DNA of 18,360 nucleotides from positions 1-18,360 of the forward strand of contig UQLW01000047.1 in assembly GCA_900542005.1 (NCBI GenBank), given 5' to 3'. This document shows positions 1 through 6,198 of this stretch, one piece after another; positions within the stretch are counted from its first letter, which is position 1; each line of letters opens with the position of its first letter. The translations under genes and the position numbers were made by a program. The notes beneath the pieces were generated by a model that was not told where the DNA came from, did not search any database, and saw only the letters and a list, made by a program, of their open reading frames with translations. The stretch comes from an uncultured Eubacteriales bacterium. Lineage in GTDB: Bacteria; Bacillota; Clostridia; Christensenellales; UMGS416.

Positions 1-503
1 TCCGGCACGGAGACAAGCCCGGGAAGCGCCTGGCCCCGGGCATGGCGCAGCAGGGAAAAGACCTCTGGCCGCCAGGGGCTTACGGCGTATAAATGAAGAT
101 CAGCGAGATCTGTATCGTTATAGTAAGCGGCTTTGACATCCTGGCAGGGCGAGGGGTCAGCCCGGTAGCGCGCCAGGTAGCAGGGGTGGTAAAAGCTGCG
201 CACCCATTCGACATCGGTAAGCAAATGGACGGCATAGCCAGCCCGGAAGCTGCCGGCCGCCGTATCGCCGCCGGTATGCTCCATAAGCGCCAGCGCGCGG
301 CGAATCCGCTCCTCATAGCCGGCCTGCGGCTGCAGGCCGGAGCGCAGATGGGACTGATCCTTATCGGCGCGGGTCCAGCCCTCGCGCTTGTGGATGCTGT
401 CGGGCGCGTTGGCGCCCAGGTAGTAAGCAGCCTTATCCGTCCCAACAAAGCTTTCGTCTTTCAGCGCGTGAGCGACCGCCAGATGGACCATGGGCAAGGG
501 CAT
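1..503 (-). CDS. Zinc-dependent phospholipase C-like protein (partial, C-terminus beyond window)
   Basis: The frame is open from the ATG at 503 down to base 1, giving 167 residues with the end outside the window. The visible part resembles the zinc-dependent phospholipase C / S1-P1 nuclease-like proteins common in Clostridia (Pfam Zn_dep_PLPC). It shows an N-terminal MVHLAVAH segment (residues 5-12), LGANAPDSIHKR (29-40), DKDQSHL (48-54) and a YAVHLLTD helix (90-97). The His and Asp residues in these segments are the kind that bind zinc in this family. There is no signal peptide, so the protein is probably cytoplasmic, and many such homologues have no proven substrate. An AAGGAGG-like site at 513-520 lies about 9 nt before the ATG at 503, which favours it over the Met at 491. 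The gene is 38 nt downstream of the flavin oxidoreductase on the same strand and probably shares its transcript. Confidence 0.75.
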   Translation of the reverse strand, partial: MPLPMVHLAVAHALKDESFVGTDKAAYYLGANAPDSIHKREGWTRADKDQSHLRSGLQPQAGYEERIRRALALMEHTGGDTAAGSFRAGYAVHLLTDVEWVRSFYHPCYLARYRADPSPCQDVKAAYYNDTDLADLHLYAVSPWRPEVFSLLRHARGQALPGLVSVP

Positions 504-541
504 ATTGGATCGCCTCCTTGGGTGAAAAATGGGGGATGGGT

Positions 542-1612
542 TCAATAGGGACTCATGGGGCTATCCTGCCTGCGCTTTTTCAGGGCGGGACAGCCCGCAG
601 GCCAGCGGCAGCCGCCCTTGCAGCCTCTGCAGGGATAGGAGGGAGCGGCGCCCGCCAGCGCAGCGGCGGCGAACTGATCGTCGGCTAGCATGGCGCGGCC
701 GGCACAGACAAGATCGGCACAGCCGGCGTCTAAAATGGCCTGGGCCTGCTCCCCGCTGCGCACGCCGCCCACCCCCATAACGGGAACGCGCCCGGCCGCC
801 TGCTGGCGGACCTGCTGGGCCAGGTAAATACGCCCGTCAAAGGGGAAGCCCTCGGGTGCTGGAACGGAGCCGTCCATGCCGGTCGATACGTTCAGGCCAT
901 GGACGCCGGCGTGGATATAAGCTTCGGCAATTTGGCAGCTCCCGGCGGGATCAGGGTCGTTGCCGCCCATCCGCAGGGTCACGATGAAGCCTTCGCCGCA
1001 GGCCGCCTGAATATCCCTGATGATTTCGCAGGCCAGGCGGGTACGCCCCTCGGTGGAGCCGCCATAGGCGTCCTCGCGCCGGTTGTAGCCAGGGTGGGCA
1101 AAGGCGTTCAGCAGGTAGCCGTGGCAGCCGTGCAGCTCCACCCCATCCAGCCCGGCCTCGCGGGCCCGGAGCGCCGCCTGGGTAAAGGCGCTGCGGATAG
1201 CGGCAATCTCCTCCCCGTCCAGCGCCCGCACCGGCCCCTTCTCATCGGTATAGGCGCTGGGCCCTACGCGGGGCCCGGCCTCGGCGCAGGCGGCAGGCCC
1301 CGCGTGGTGCAGCTGCACCAGCGCAAGCGCGCCGCCGGCGTGGCAGGCGTCGGCCACATGGGCCATGCCGGGGATCTGTTCATCGCGCCATAGCCCCAGC
1401 TCCTCCAGGCTCAGCCGGCCCTCGGGCAGCACGGCGGTGGCCTCGATGACGATCAGGCCCGTACCCGCCCGGGCTCGGGCCAGATAGTGGTGAATATGAC
1501 GCGCCGTCACATCCCCGTCCCTGCAGCCCAAGCCAAAGCTGACCATGGGCGGCATGACAAGACGGTTTCTAAGCTGATATTGGCTAAGTACCAAAGGGTC
1601 GGTAAGCTTCAT
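542..1612 (-). CDS. NADH:flavin oxidoreductase, Old Yellow Enzyme family
   Basis: A single-domain FMN-binding TIM barrel of 356 residues, predicted to reduce activated C=C bonds with NAD(P)H in the cytoplasm; the physiological substrate is unknown. Family marks are the N-terminal LRNRLVMPPM segment, VQLHHAG near residues 98-104, HGCHGYLLNAF (about 160-170, substrate/FMN His pair), YGGSTEGRTRL, and the C-terminal phosphate-binding GVGGV and CAGRAMLAD segments. The protein stops right after the barrel, so it lacks the flavodoxin-like and NAD(P)H domains of 2,4-dienoyl-CoA reductases. It nevertheless ends in a four-cysteine cluster (C328, C331, C335, C341) recalling the [4Fe-4S] site of that subfamily, with an unusually short last spacing. 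The start at 1612 is chosen because AAGGAG lies 7 nt upstream and the ATG overlaps the stop of the acetyltransferase gene (ATGA), implying translational coupling. Confidence 0.88.
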   Translation of the reverse strand: MKLTDPLVLSQYQLRNRLVMPPMVSFGLGCRDGDVTARHIHHYLARARAGTGLIVIEATAVLPEGRLSLEELGLWRDEQIPGMAHVADACHAGGALALVQLHHAGPAACAEAGPRVGPSAYTDEKGPVRALDGEEIAAIRSAFTQAALRAREAGLDGVELHGCHGYLLNAFAHPGYNRREDAYGGSTEGRTRLACEIIRDIQAACGEGFIVTLRMGGNDPDPAGSCQIAEAYIHAGVHGLNVSTGMDGSVPAPEGFPFDGRIYLAQQVRQQAAGRVPVMGVGGVRSGEQAQAILDAGCADLVCAGRAMLADDQFAAAALAGAAPSYPCRGCKGGCRWPAGCPALKKRRQDSPMSPY

Positions 1613-2112
1613 GTTTTTTCTCCTTCCTCCCTCCGGCCTGCGCACGGGCAGGCAAGATGCTTCACCAGAAACAGGCAGGGATTGCGCTCATCCCAAAGCT
1701 GGGGAAAAACCTCCAGCGGGATGAAGCCCTGCCGGCGGTAGAATTCGCGGGTGCGTTCATAGGGCTCATATGCGGCGGAACCGTCCAGCGTTTTTACAGT
1801 CAGATAGCTATGGCCGAAGCGGCGGCAGTAATCCTCCGCATGGCCGATCAGCCGGCTGCCGATGCCCTGACGGTGATATTCAGGGAGCACGCCCATGACG
1901 AAAACTTCAGCGGTATAGGGATTGTGCGCCCGAATGGCGGCAAAGCCCAGCGGCCTGTTCCCTTGGCAGGCGGCAAAAAAGGGCAGCCCGCGCACAGCTT
2001 CGGCGTATTCCTCGACCGACGCCTCGACCGCAAACCATTCGGGCAGCGACCGCAGGATCGTATTGCAAATCTCAGACCTTTTGAGCGGATCAGTCACAGA
2101 CTCGATATGCAT
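1609..2112 (-). CDS. GNAT-family N-acetyltransferase
   Basis: This 167-residue protein has the GNAT fold signature: strand FVMGVLPEY (71-79) followed by HRQGIGS (80-86), the acetyl-CoA pyrophosphate-binding loop, then a helix and a second conserved segment AYEPYERTREFYRRQGF near residues 114-130, the usual 'FYxxxGF' end of GNAT domains. It should transfer an acetyl group from acetyl-CoA to an amine, but the acceptor cannot be read from sequence. The arginine- and glutamate-rich tail after residue 150 is probably disordered. The ATG at 2112 has AAGGAG about 7 nt upstream. It is the first gene of a minus-strand operon, and its TGA overlaps the next ATG. The promoter is called at 2182-2210. Confidence 0.85.
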   Translation of the reverse strand: MHIESVTDPLKRSEICNTILRSLPEWFAVEASVEEYAEAVRGLPFFAACQGNRPLGFAAIRAHNPYTAEVFVMGVLPEYHRQGIGSRLIGHAEDYCRRFGHSYLTVKTLDGSAAYEPYERTREFYRRQGFIPLEVFPQLWDERNPCLFLVKHLACPCAGRREEGEKT

Positions 2113-2126
2113 GGCGCGCTCCTTTT

Positions 2127-2159
2127 ATCAGCATATTGCCGGCCCAAAAATCAACATAT
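2127..2159 (-). repeat. Pair of 10-bp direct repeats in the acetyltransferase 5' leader
   Basis: Read on the minus strand, ATATGTTGAT and ATATGCTGAT (9 of 10 identical) occur with a 23-bp period in the untranslated leader of the acetyltransferase gene, just before its ribosome binding site. They might be regulator half-sites on one face of the helix, but two copies this short can occur by chance. Confidence 0.3.
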
Positions 2160-2181
2160 CGTCGGCCCTGGACCTAGTTTC

Positions 2182-2210
2182 ATCTTACTGGCTTTGGGCG
2201 GGATTGTCCA
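2182..2210 (-). promoter_or_regulatory. Sigma-A promoter for the acetyltransferase operon
   Basis: On the minus strand, TGGACA (2210-2205) is followed after exactly 17 nt by TAAGAT (2187-2182). This gives a leader of roughly 60 nt before the ATG at 2112. Its -35 box lies only 8 bp from the -35 box of the opposing promoter. Confidence 0.6.
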
Positions 2211-2218
2211 CTCTTTTC

Positions 2219-2247
2219 TTGACGGGGCAGGATGGGGCCGGTATACT
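2219..2247 (+). promoter_or_regulatory. Sigma-A promoter for the 2-hydroxyacid dehydrogenase gene
   Basis: TTGACG (2219-2224), a 17-nt spacer and TATACT (2242-2247) make a near-consensus vegetative promoter. Transcription should start near 2254, about 30 nt before the ATG at 2284. Confidence 0.75.
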
Positions 2248-2283
2248 TGTGCTATTGGGATACCATGCAAAAGAGGGAATGAA

Positions 2284-3237
2284 ATGGAAAAGGTTGTAAT
2301 TAGCCACCGCATCGTGGAGGAGGGCCTCCAGCCCCTGGAGGGGCGCTGCCGGGTGGTTTTGCCGCCGGAGGGCGGCTTTGACGAGGCGGCGCTGATAGGC
2401 GAGCTGGCCGACGCCGACGCGCTGCTGGCGGCGGGCGCCGTGACCGAGCGGATGCTGGCGGCAGCGCCCAGGCTGAAGATCATCGCCAATCATGGCGCGG
2501 GTTACGACCGGGTGGACGTGGCCGCAGCCAGCCGGCGCGGGATCCCGGTGACCAATATCCCGGATGCGACGGCGCTGCCCACCGCTGAGATGGCGCTGGC
2601 GCTGCTGCTGTGCCTTGAGCGGGATATGCTGCGCGTGAACCGGCTGATGCGGGAGCAGGCGCCGGAGGCGCTCTTTGGCATGAGCCGGGCAAATATGGGA
2701 CATTCGCTGATGGGGCGCAGGCTGGGCGTGATTGGCATGGGCCATATCGGCCGGAAGATGGCTGACCTGTGCGCGGCGCTGGGGATGGAGGTCGCCTATT
2801 ACGCCCGCCACCGGCGCCCCGATGCGCCCTATAGCTGGCTGCCCCTGGACGAGCTGCTGGCCGGATGCGACGTACTGACCCTGCATTGCCCGCTGACAGA
2901 GGAAACAAGGGGGCTGATCGGCGCCCGGGAGCTGGCGCTGATGAAGCCGGAGGCGGTGCTGATCAATACCGCCCGGGGCGCGGTGGTGGATCATGACGCG
3001 CTGATCGCGGCGCTGAAGGCCGGCCGGCTGGCCGGAGCGGGCTTGGATGTATTCCCGCAGGAGCCCCATGTGCCGCAGGAGCTGCTGGAGCTGCCCAATG
3101 TGGTGCTGATGCCCCACTATGGCACCAACACGGTGGAGGCCCGCATCGCTATGGTAGAGGCCTGCTGCGAGCGGATCCTGGCGGCGCTGGAGGGCAAGCG
3201 GCCGCCCAACGTGGTCAATCCGGAAATCTATCGATAG
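2284..3237 (+). CDS. D-isomer-specific 2-hydroxyacid dehydrogenase
   Basis: The 317-residue protein has the two-domain layout of the family: a substrate-binding N-terminal part (NHGAGYDRVDV at 69-79) and an inserted Rossmann domain with GMGHIG (151-156). The catalytic residues are visible: R231 in NTARG, E260 in DVFPQEP, and H278 in MPHYGTNT. The family reduces 2-keto acids to D-2-hydroxy acids, or the reverse, with NAD(P)H in the cytoplasm. After the second Rossmann strand the sequence YYARHRRP has basic residues instead of the acidic residue that selects NAD, so NADP(H) use, as in glyoxylate/hydroxypyruvate reductases, is likely by inference. The start at 2284 is supported by AGAGGG at 2272-2277 and by the promoter just upstream; longer in-frame starts lie before the promoter. 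The fucosidase gene follows after about 37 nt, probably on the same transcript. Confidence 0.9.
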   Translation: MEKVVISHRIVEEGLQPLEGRCRVVLPPEGGFDEAALIGELADADALLAAGAVTERMLAAAPRLKIIANHGAGYDRVDVAAASRRGIPVTNIPDATALPTAEMALALLLCLERDMLRVNRLMREQAPEALFGMSRANMGHSLMGRRLGVIGMGHIGRKMADLCAALGMEVAYYARHRRPDAPYSWLPLDELLAGCDVLTLHCPLTEETRGLIGARELALMKPEAVLINTARGAVVDHDALIAALKAGRLAGAGLDVFPQEPHVPQELLELPNVVLMPHYGTNTVEARIAMVEACCERILAALEGKRPPNVVNPEIYR

Positions 3238-3274
3238 AGACTAAGGGAACGATTCCCTAAAAAGGAGGAGCATG

Positions 3275-4579
3275 ATGACAGAAATTGAAAAGCGCACAGA
3301 GCGGACGCGATGGTTCCTGCAGGACCGGTTCGGCATGTTTATTCACTTTGGCCTCTACGCCATTCCGGCCCGGGGCGAGTGGGTGCGTTCGACGGAACAA
3401 ATCTCCATTGAGGATTATCAGCCTTTCTTTGACGAATTTAACCCCACGGAATTTGACGCCAGGGCTTGGGCCAAGCTGGCCAAGGAAGCGGGCATGAAGT
3501 ATGCGGTGCTGACCAGCAAACATCACGACGGCTTCTGCCTGTTTGACAGCCAGCTGACGGACTACAAGATCACCAACACGCCCTTTGGCCGGGACCTGGT
3601 GCGGGAATTTGTGGACGCCTTCCGGGCCGAGGGGCTCAAGGTTGGCCTGTATTATTCGCTGCTGGACTGGCATCATCCCGGCTATCCTGCCTATGGCGAC
3701 CGCCAGCATCCCATGCGCTTTAACGAGGCCTATAAGGGCATGGAGCACGACTGGGACAGCTATCTTGCCTATATGCATGGCCAGGTGCGGGAAATCTGCT
3801 CCAACTATGGCAAGCTGGATATCCTGTGGTTTGATTTCTCCTATGAGGACATGAAGGGGGAGAAATGGAAGGCCAAGGAGCTGGTGGAGATGGTGCGGTC
3901 CCTTCAGCCGAACGTGATCATTGATAACCGCCTGGAGGGCAGCGGCGAGGAGGGCGGTTCGCTATATACTGCGGAGCCGACCCCCTATGCCGGCGATTTT
4001 GCCAGCCCGGAGCAGATCATTCCGCCGGAGGGCGTAACCAATACGCTGGGCGATCCCATCCCCTGGGAGGCCTGCATCACCATGAACGAGAACTGGGGCT
4101 ACTGCTCCTATGACAAGAATTTCAAATCGGCCGGACTCATTATCCGCAAGCTGGTGGAATGTGTGTCCAAGAACGGCAACATGCTGCTGAACGTGGGCCC
4201 TGACGCCAGAGGGCGTATTCCCGATGAATCGGTGGCCATCCTCAAGGAGATTGGGCGCTGGATGAGCCGTAACGGCGATTCCATCTATGGCTGCGGCTCT
4301 GCGGGCCTGCCCAAGCCGGAATGGGGCTGGTACACCGCCAAGGCGGGCAAGCTGTACGCCCATGTGCTGGAGCCCTCCATTGGCGTCATGGCCCTGCAGA
4401 ACCTGGGCGGGAAAATCGATTCCATGCGCCTTTTAGCCGATGGAAGCGAGCTCAAGATCCCCCAGACCTTTACGACGGCGACCTTTGCCAATCACGCCTT
4501 CTTCAACTGGGGACCGGGGCATACGTCCTATCCGCTGCCGGATGAGAAGGATTCCGTAGTGGAAATTCGGCTGAAATAA
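3275..4579 (+). CDS. Alpha-L-fucosidase, glycoside hydrolase family 29
   Basis: A 434-residue enzyme with the GH29 catalytic barrel: FGMFIHFGLYAIP (19-31), LTSKHHDGFCLFDS (79-92), GLYYSLLDWHHP (124-135), and LDILWFDFS (181-189), where D187 matches the family nucleophile. E246 in SPEQIIP and E265 in PWEAC are candidate acid/base residues. NMLLNVGPDARG (302-313) closes the domain, and a short beta-rich tail follows. It should remove terminal alpha-L-fucose from glycans. There is no signal peptide, so it acts in the cytoplasm on imported fucosyl-oligosaccharides. Two adjacent ATGs (3272 and 3275) are possible; the AAGGAGG ending at 3268 lies 6 nt from 3275 but only 3 nt from 3272, so 3275 is preferred. 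No transporter or fucose catabolic genes are visible nearby. The gene ends just before a strong terminator. Confidence 0.93.
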   Translation: MTEIEKRTERTRWFLQDRFGMFIHFGLYAIPARGEWVRSTEQISIEDYQPFFDEFNPTEFDARAWAKLAKEAGMKYAVLTSKHHDGFCLFDSQLTDYKITNTPFGRDLVREFVDAFRAEGLKVGLYYSLLDWHHPGYPAYGDRQHPMRFNEAYKGMEHDWDSYLAYMHGQVREICSNYGKLDILWFDFSYEDMKGEKWKAKELVEMVRSLQPNVIIDNRLEGSGEEGGSLYTAEPTPYAGDFASPEQIIPPEGVTNTLGDPIPWEACITMNENWGYCSYDKNFKSAGLIIRKLVECVSKNGNMLLNVGPDARGRIPDESVAILKEIGRWMSRNGDSIYGCGSAGLPKPEWGWYTAKAGKLYAHVLEPSIGVMALQNLGGKIDSMRLLADGSELKIPQTFTTATFANHAFFNWGPGHTSYPLPDEKDSVVEIRLK

Positions 4580-4593
4580 GGGGAAAAAGCGCC

Positions 4594-4632
4594 AACGCCG
4601 TCCCGAAACGCACAGCGCGGGACGGCGTTTTT
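4594..4632 (+). terminator. Rho-independent terminator after the fucosidase gene
   Basis: A perfect 12-bp stem (AACGCCGTCCCG at 4594-4605 with CGGGACGGCGTT at 4618-4629), a 12-nt loop, and a run of T through 4632 end the dehydrogenase-fucosidase transcript. Confidence 0.92.
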
Positions 4633-4675
4633 CTATGCGGCGTGAAGATGGAGGAGAAATTCTTTATTGTAACCA

Positions 4676-4703
4676 TTGCAAACTAAAAAAAGCATGGTAT
4701 AAT
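4676..4703 (+). promoter_or_regulatory. Sigma-A promoter of the hydrogenase maturation operon
   Basis: TTGCAA (4676-4681), a 16-nt spacer and a perfect TATAAT (4698-4703) precede a long leader. Transcription should begin near 4710, about 170 nt before the first start codon. Confidence 0.8.
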
Positions 4704-4709
4704 GATGCT

Positions 4710-4828
4710 ATCCAACCCCCAAGACGCCGTCTGCGGGAAGGAGAACAGACAAACCAGCCTCTGAATCCGAGGATTTGTTCCGAGGGCAAGAGTGCGGACA
4801 TCGAAACGCCTGCTTTTGTGTTTTTGTG
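4710..4828 (+). ncRNA. Structured 5' leader of the hyd operon, candidate riboswitch or attenuator, class unassigned
   Basis: This transcribed stretch contains no convincing coding region and several possible helices: GTCTG/CAGAC (4729-4733 with 4746-4750), ACAAA/TTTGT (4749-4753 with 4774-4778) enclosing CCTC/GAGG (4758-4761 with 4769-4772), and CAAGAG/CTTTTG (4787-4792 with 4813-4818) around GCG/CGC (4794-4796 with 4807-4809). The first two helices overlap at 4749-4750, so they may be alternatives. CGAGGGCA (4781-4788) can pair with TGCCCTTG (4830-4837), the 5' arm of the following terminator, so an antiterminator of 8 bp including one G-T pair is available. I compared it from memory with the common riboswitch classes and T-boxes and recognised none. 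The ligand or binding protein is unknown. The start is the inferred transcription start. Confidence 0.6.
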
Positions 4829-4863
4829 CTGCCCTTGTGCCTTCGGGACAAGGGCAGTTTTTT
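4829..4863 (+). terminator. Attenuator-type intrinsic terminator ahead of the TM1266-family gene
   Basis: CTGCCCTTGT (4829-4838) pairs perfectly with ACAAGGGCAG (4848-4857) over a CC-TTCG-GG loop, followed by six T (4858-4863). It sits within the leader of the hyd operon, with only 17 nt between the T-run and the ATG at 4881, so it can act as a switchable stop for the whole operon. The same AGGGCA sequence occurs upstream at 4783-4788 and competes for the 5' arm. Confidence 0.88.
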
Positions 4864-4880
4864 ATTTGCAAGGAGGAGCC

Positions 4881-5156
4881 ATGCAGACACGAATTGCACT
4901 GATCGGCATTATGGTGGAAGACATGGGCGCTACCGAGCGCATCAATGCGCTGCTGCACGAATACAGCCGGTATGTGGTAGGCCGGATGGGCATTCCCTAC
5001 CGTGACCGCGGAGTATCCATTATCTCCGTCGTACTGGATGCGCCGGGAAACGACATCAGCACGCTGGCTGGCCGCCTGGGGCAGATCAAGGGGGTCAGCG
5101 TCAAGACCATCTATTCCAAAGAGCCGGAGCCGAAGGGCCATGATGGGGACGCTTGA
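4881..5156 (+). CDS. TM1266-family putative regulator of the [FeFe]-hydrogenase system
   Basis: This small 91-residue protein is recognised by sequence (an N-terminal RIALIGIMVED strand, YVVGRMGIPY at about 32-41, a GVSIISVVLDA strand, and LGQIKGVSVKTIYSK) and by position at the head of hydE-hydG-hydF. Family members have an ACT/NikR C-terminal-like ferredoxin fold and are annotated as iron-only hydrogenase system regulators, though their biochemical role is not settled. No helix-turn-helix is visible, so direct DNA binding is unlikely. The ATG at 4881 has AAGGAGG ending 5 nt upstream, directly after the attenuator. Its last codons overlap the hydE start, so hydE translation is probably coupled to it. 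By inference it might sense a ligand or bind the leader RNA. Confidence 0.85.
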   Translation: MQTRIALIGIMVEDMGATERINALLHEYSRYVVGRMGIPYRDRGVSIISVVLDAPGNDISTLAGRLGQIKGVSVKTIYSKEPEPKGHDGDA

Positions 5157-6198
5157 GGCTCTTGCCCGGGGGGAGACGCTGGAGCCCCGCGACTTCCAGA
5201 TGCTGATCGAAGCGGAGGATCCGGGCTTCTGGGCCGAGATCTTTGAGCGGGCCAGGAGGCAGGCGCAGGCTGTATTCGGCCGAAGCATCTATACCCGCGG
5301 CCTCATCGAATTCACCAATTACTGCCGGCAGAATTGCCTGTATTGCGGGATACGGGCGGGCAATCCCCGGGCCGAGCGGTACCGGCTGACGCAGCGGGAG
5401 ATCCTGGAATGCTGCCAGGAGGGATACGGGCTGGGCTTTCGTACCTTTGTGCTGCAGGGGGGCGAGGATCCCTATTATTCAGACGGGGATGTGGCGGGGA
5501 TTGTCCGCGCCATCAAGTCCGCTTATCCGGATTGCGCGGTGACGCTGTCCATCGGGGAGAGAGGGCCGGAGGCCTACCGGCTTTTCCGAGAAGCCGGAGC
5601 TGACCGCTACCTGCTGCGGCATGAAACGGCGGACGGCGGCCATTTTGCCCGGCTGCATCCGAAAGGCCAGCGGCTGGAAAGCCGCATGGCATGCCTGGAA
5701 AGCCTCAAGGAGCTGGGCTACCAGGTGGGTACGGGATTTATGGTGGGCTCGCCGGGGCAGCAAAGCCGCCATTTGGCTCAGGATCTGGCCTTTATTCAGC
5801 GGTTCCGGCCGCAGATGGTGGGAATTGGCCCCTTTATCCCCCATAAGGATACGCCCTTTGCCCATGAAAAGGCGGGGACGCTGGAGATGACGCTGAAGCT
5901 GATTGCCCTGCTGCGGCTGATGCTGCCGGACGCCCTGCTTCCGGCGACCACCGCGCTGGGTACCATCGCCCCAGACGGCCGTGAGCGGGGGATCCTGGCC
6001 GGAGCGAATGTGGTGATGCCCAACCTTTCGCCCCTGTGTGTGCGGGAGAAATACGCGCTATATGACAACAAAATTTGTACGGGCGAGGAATCGGCCCAGT
6101 GCCGCGAATGCCTTGCCGCCCGTATGGCCTCCATCGGCTATGAGCTGGCTGTGGATCGGGGGGACTACCGTCCCTGGAAAGGAAAGGAACATGTATAA
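5140..6198 (+). CDS. hydE: [FeFe]-hydrogenase H-cluster radical SAM maturase HydE
   Basis: This 352-residue radical SAM enzyme binds its catalytic [4Fe-4S] cluster through C62-x3-C66-x2-C69 in YCRQNCLYCG. A second motif C-x7-C-x2-C (CTGEESAQCREC, near the C-terminus) matches the auxiliary cluster site known from Thermotoga HydE, which not all homologues keep. Other marks are LQGGEDP (SAM-binding region), SIGER and RHETA. HydE acts with HydG and HydF on the dithiolate-bridged di-iron subcluster of [FeFe]-hydrogenase. The start is ATG at 5140 or 5143, inside the end of the TM1266-family gene; GAAGGG at 5132-5137 is the nearest ribosome binding site and fits 5143 better. Both give a length like Thermotoga HydE (about 350 residues). 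The 3' end overlaps hydG by 8 nt. In-frame ATGs further upstream lie within the TM1266-family gene and would give a non-homologous N-terminus. Confidence 0.95.
   Translation: MMGTLEALARGETLEPRDFQMLIEAEDPGFWAEIFERARRQAQAVFGRSIYTRGLIEFTNYCRQNCLYCGIRAGNPRAERYRLTQREILECCQEGYGLGFRTFVLQGGEDPYYSDGDVAGIVRAIKSAYPDCAVTLSIGERGPEAYRLFREAGADRYLLRHETADGGHFARLHPKGQRLESRMACLESLKELGYQVGTGFMVGSPGQQSRHLAQDLAFIQRFRPQMVGIGPFIPHKDTPFAHEKAGTLEMTLKLIALLRLMLPDALLPATTALGTIAPDGRERGILAGANVVMPNLSPLCVREKYALYDNKICTGEESAQCRECLAARMASIGYELAVDRGDYRPWKGKEHV

Noticed and set aside
1657..2283. Long N-terminal extension of the dehydrogenase frame
   Set aside because: It runs antisense through the acetyltransferase gene and ahead of the promoter at 2219-2247; the homologous protein starts at 2284.
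2185..3117. Minus-strand open frame of about 310 codons opposite the dehydrogenase gene
   Set aside because: Low-complexity Gln/Arg/His-rich translation, antisense to a gene with intact catalytic motifs.
3244..3260. Terminator between the dehydrogenase and fucosidase genes
   Set aside because: The palindrome is followed by A-rich, not T-rich, sequence and the next gene starts at once.
4710..4828. Cobalamin, cyclic di-GMP-I, FMN, THF or T-box identity for the hyd leader
   Set aside because: A few short strings recall these (GGGAA, a CGCCTGC end, ACAAACC), but the full conserved cores are absent.
4635..4880. Open frame running through the hyd leader in frame with the TM1266-family gene
   Set aside because: Its ATG lies before the promoter, it reads through the terminator hairpin, and the translation has no family resemblance; the start at 4881 has a perfect ribosome binding site.
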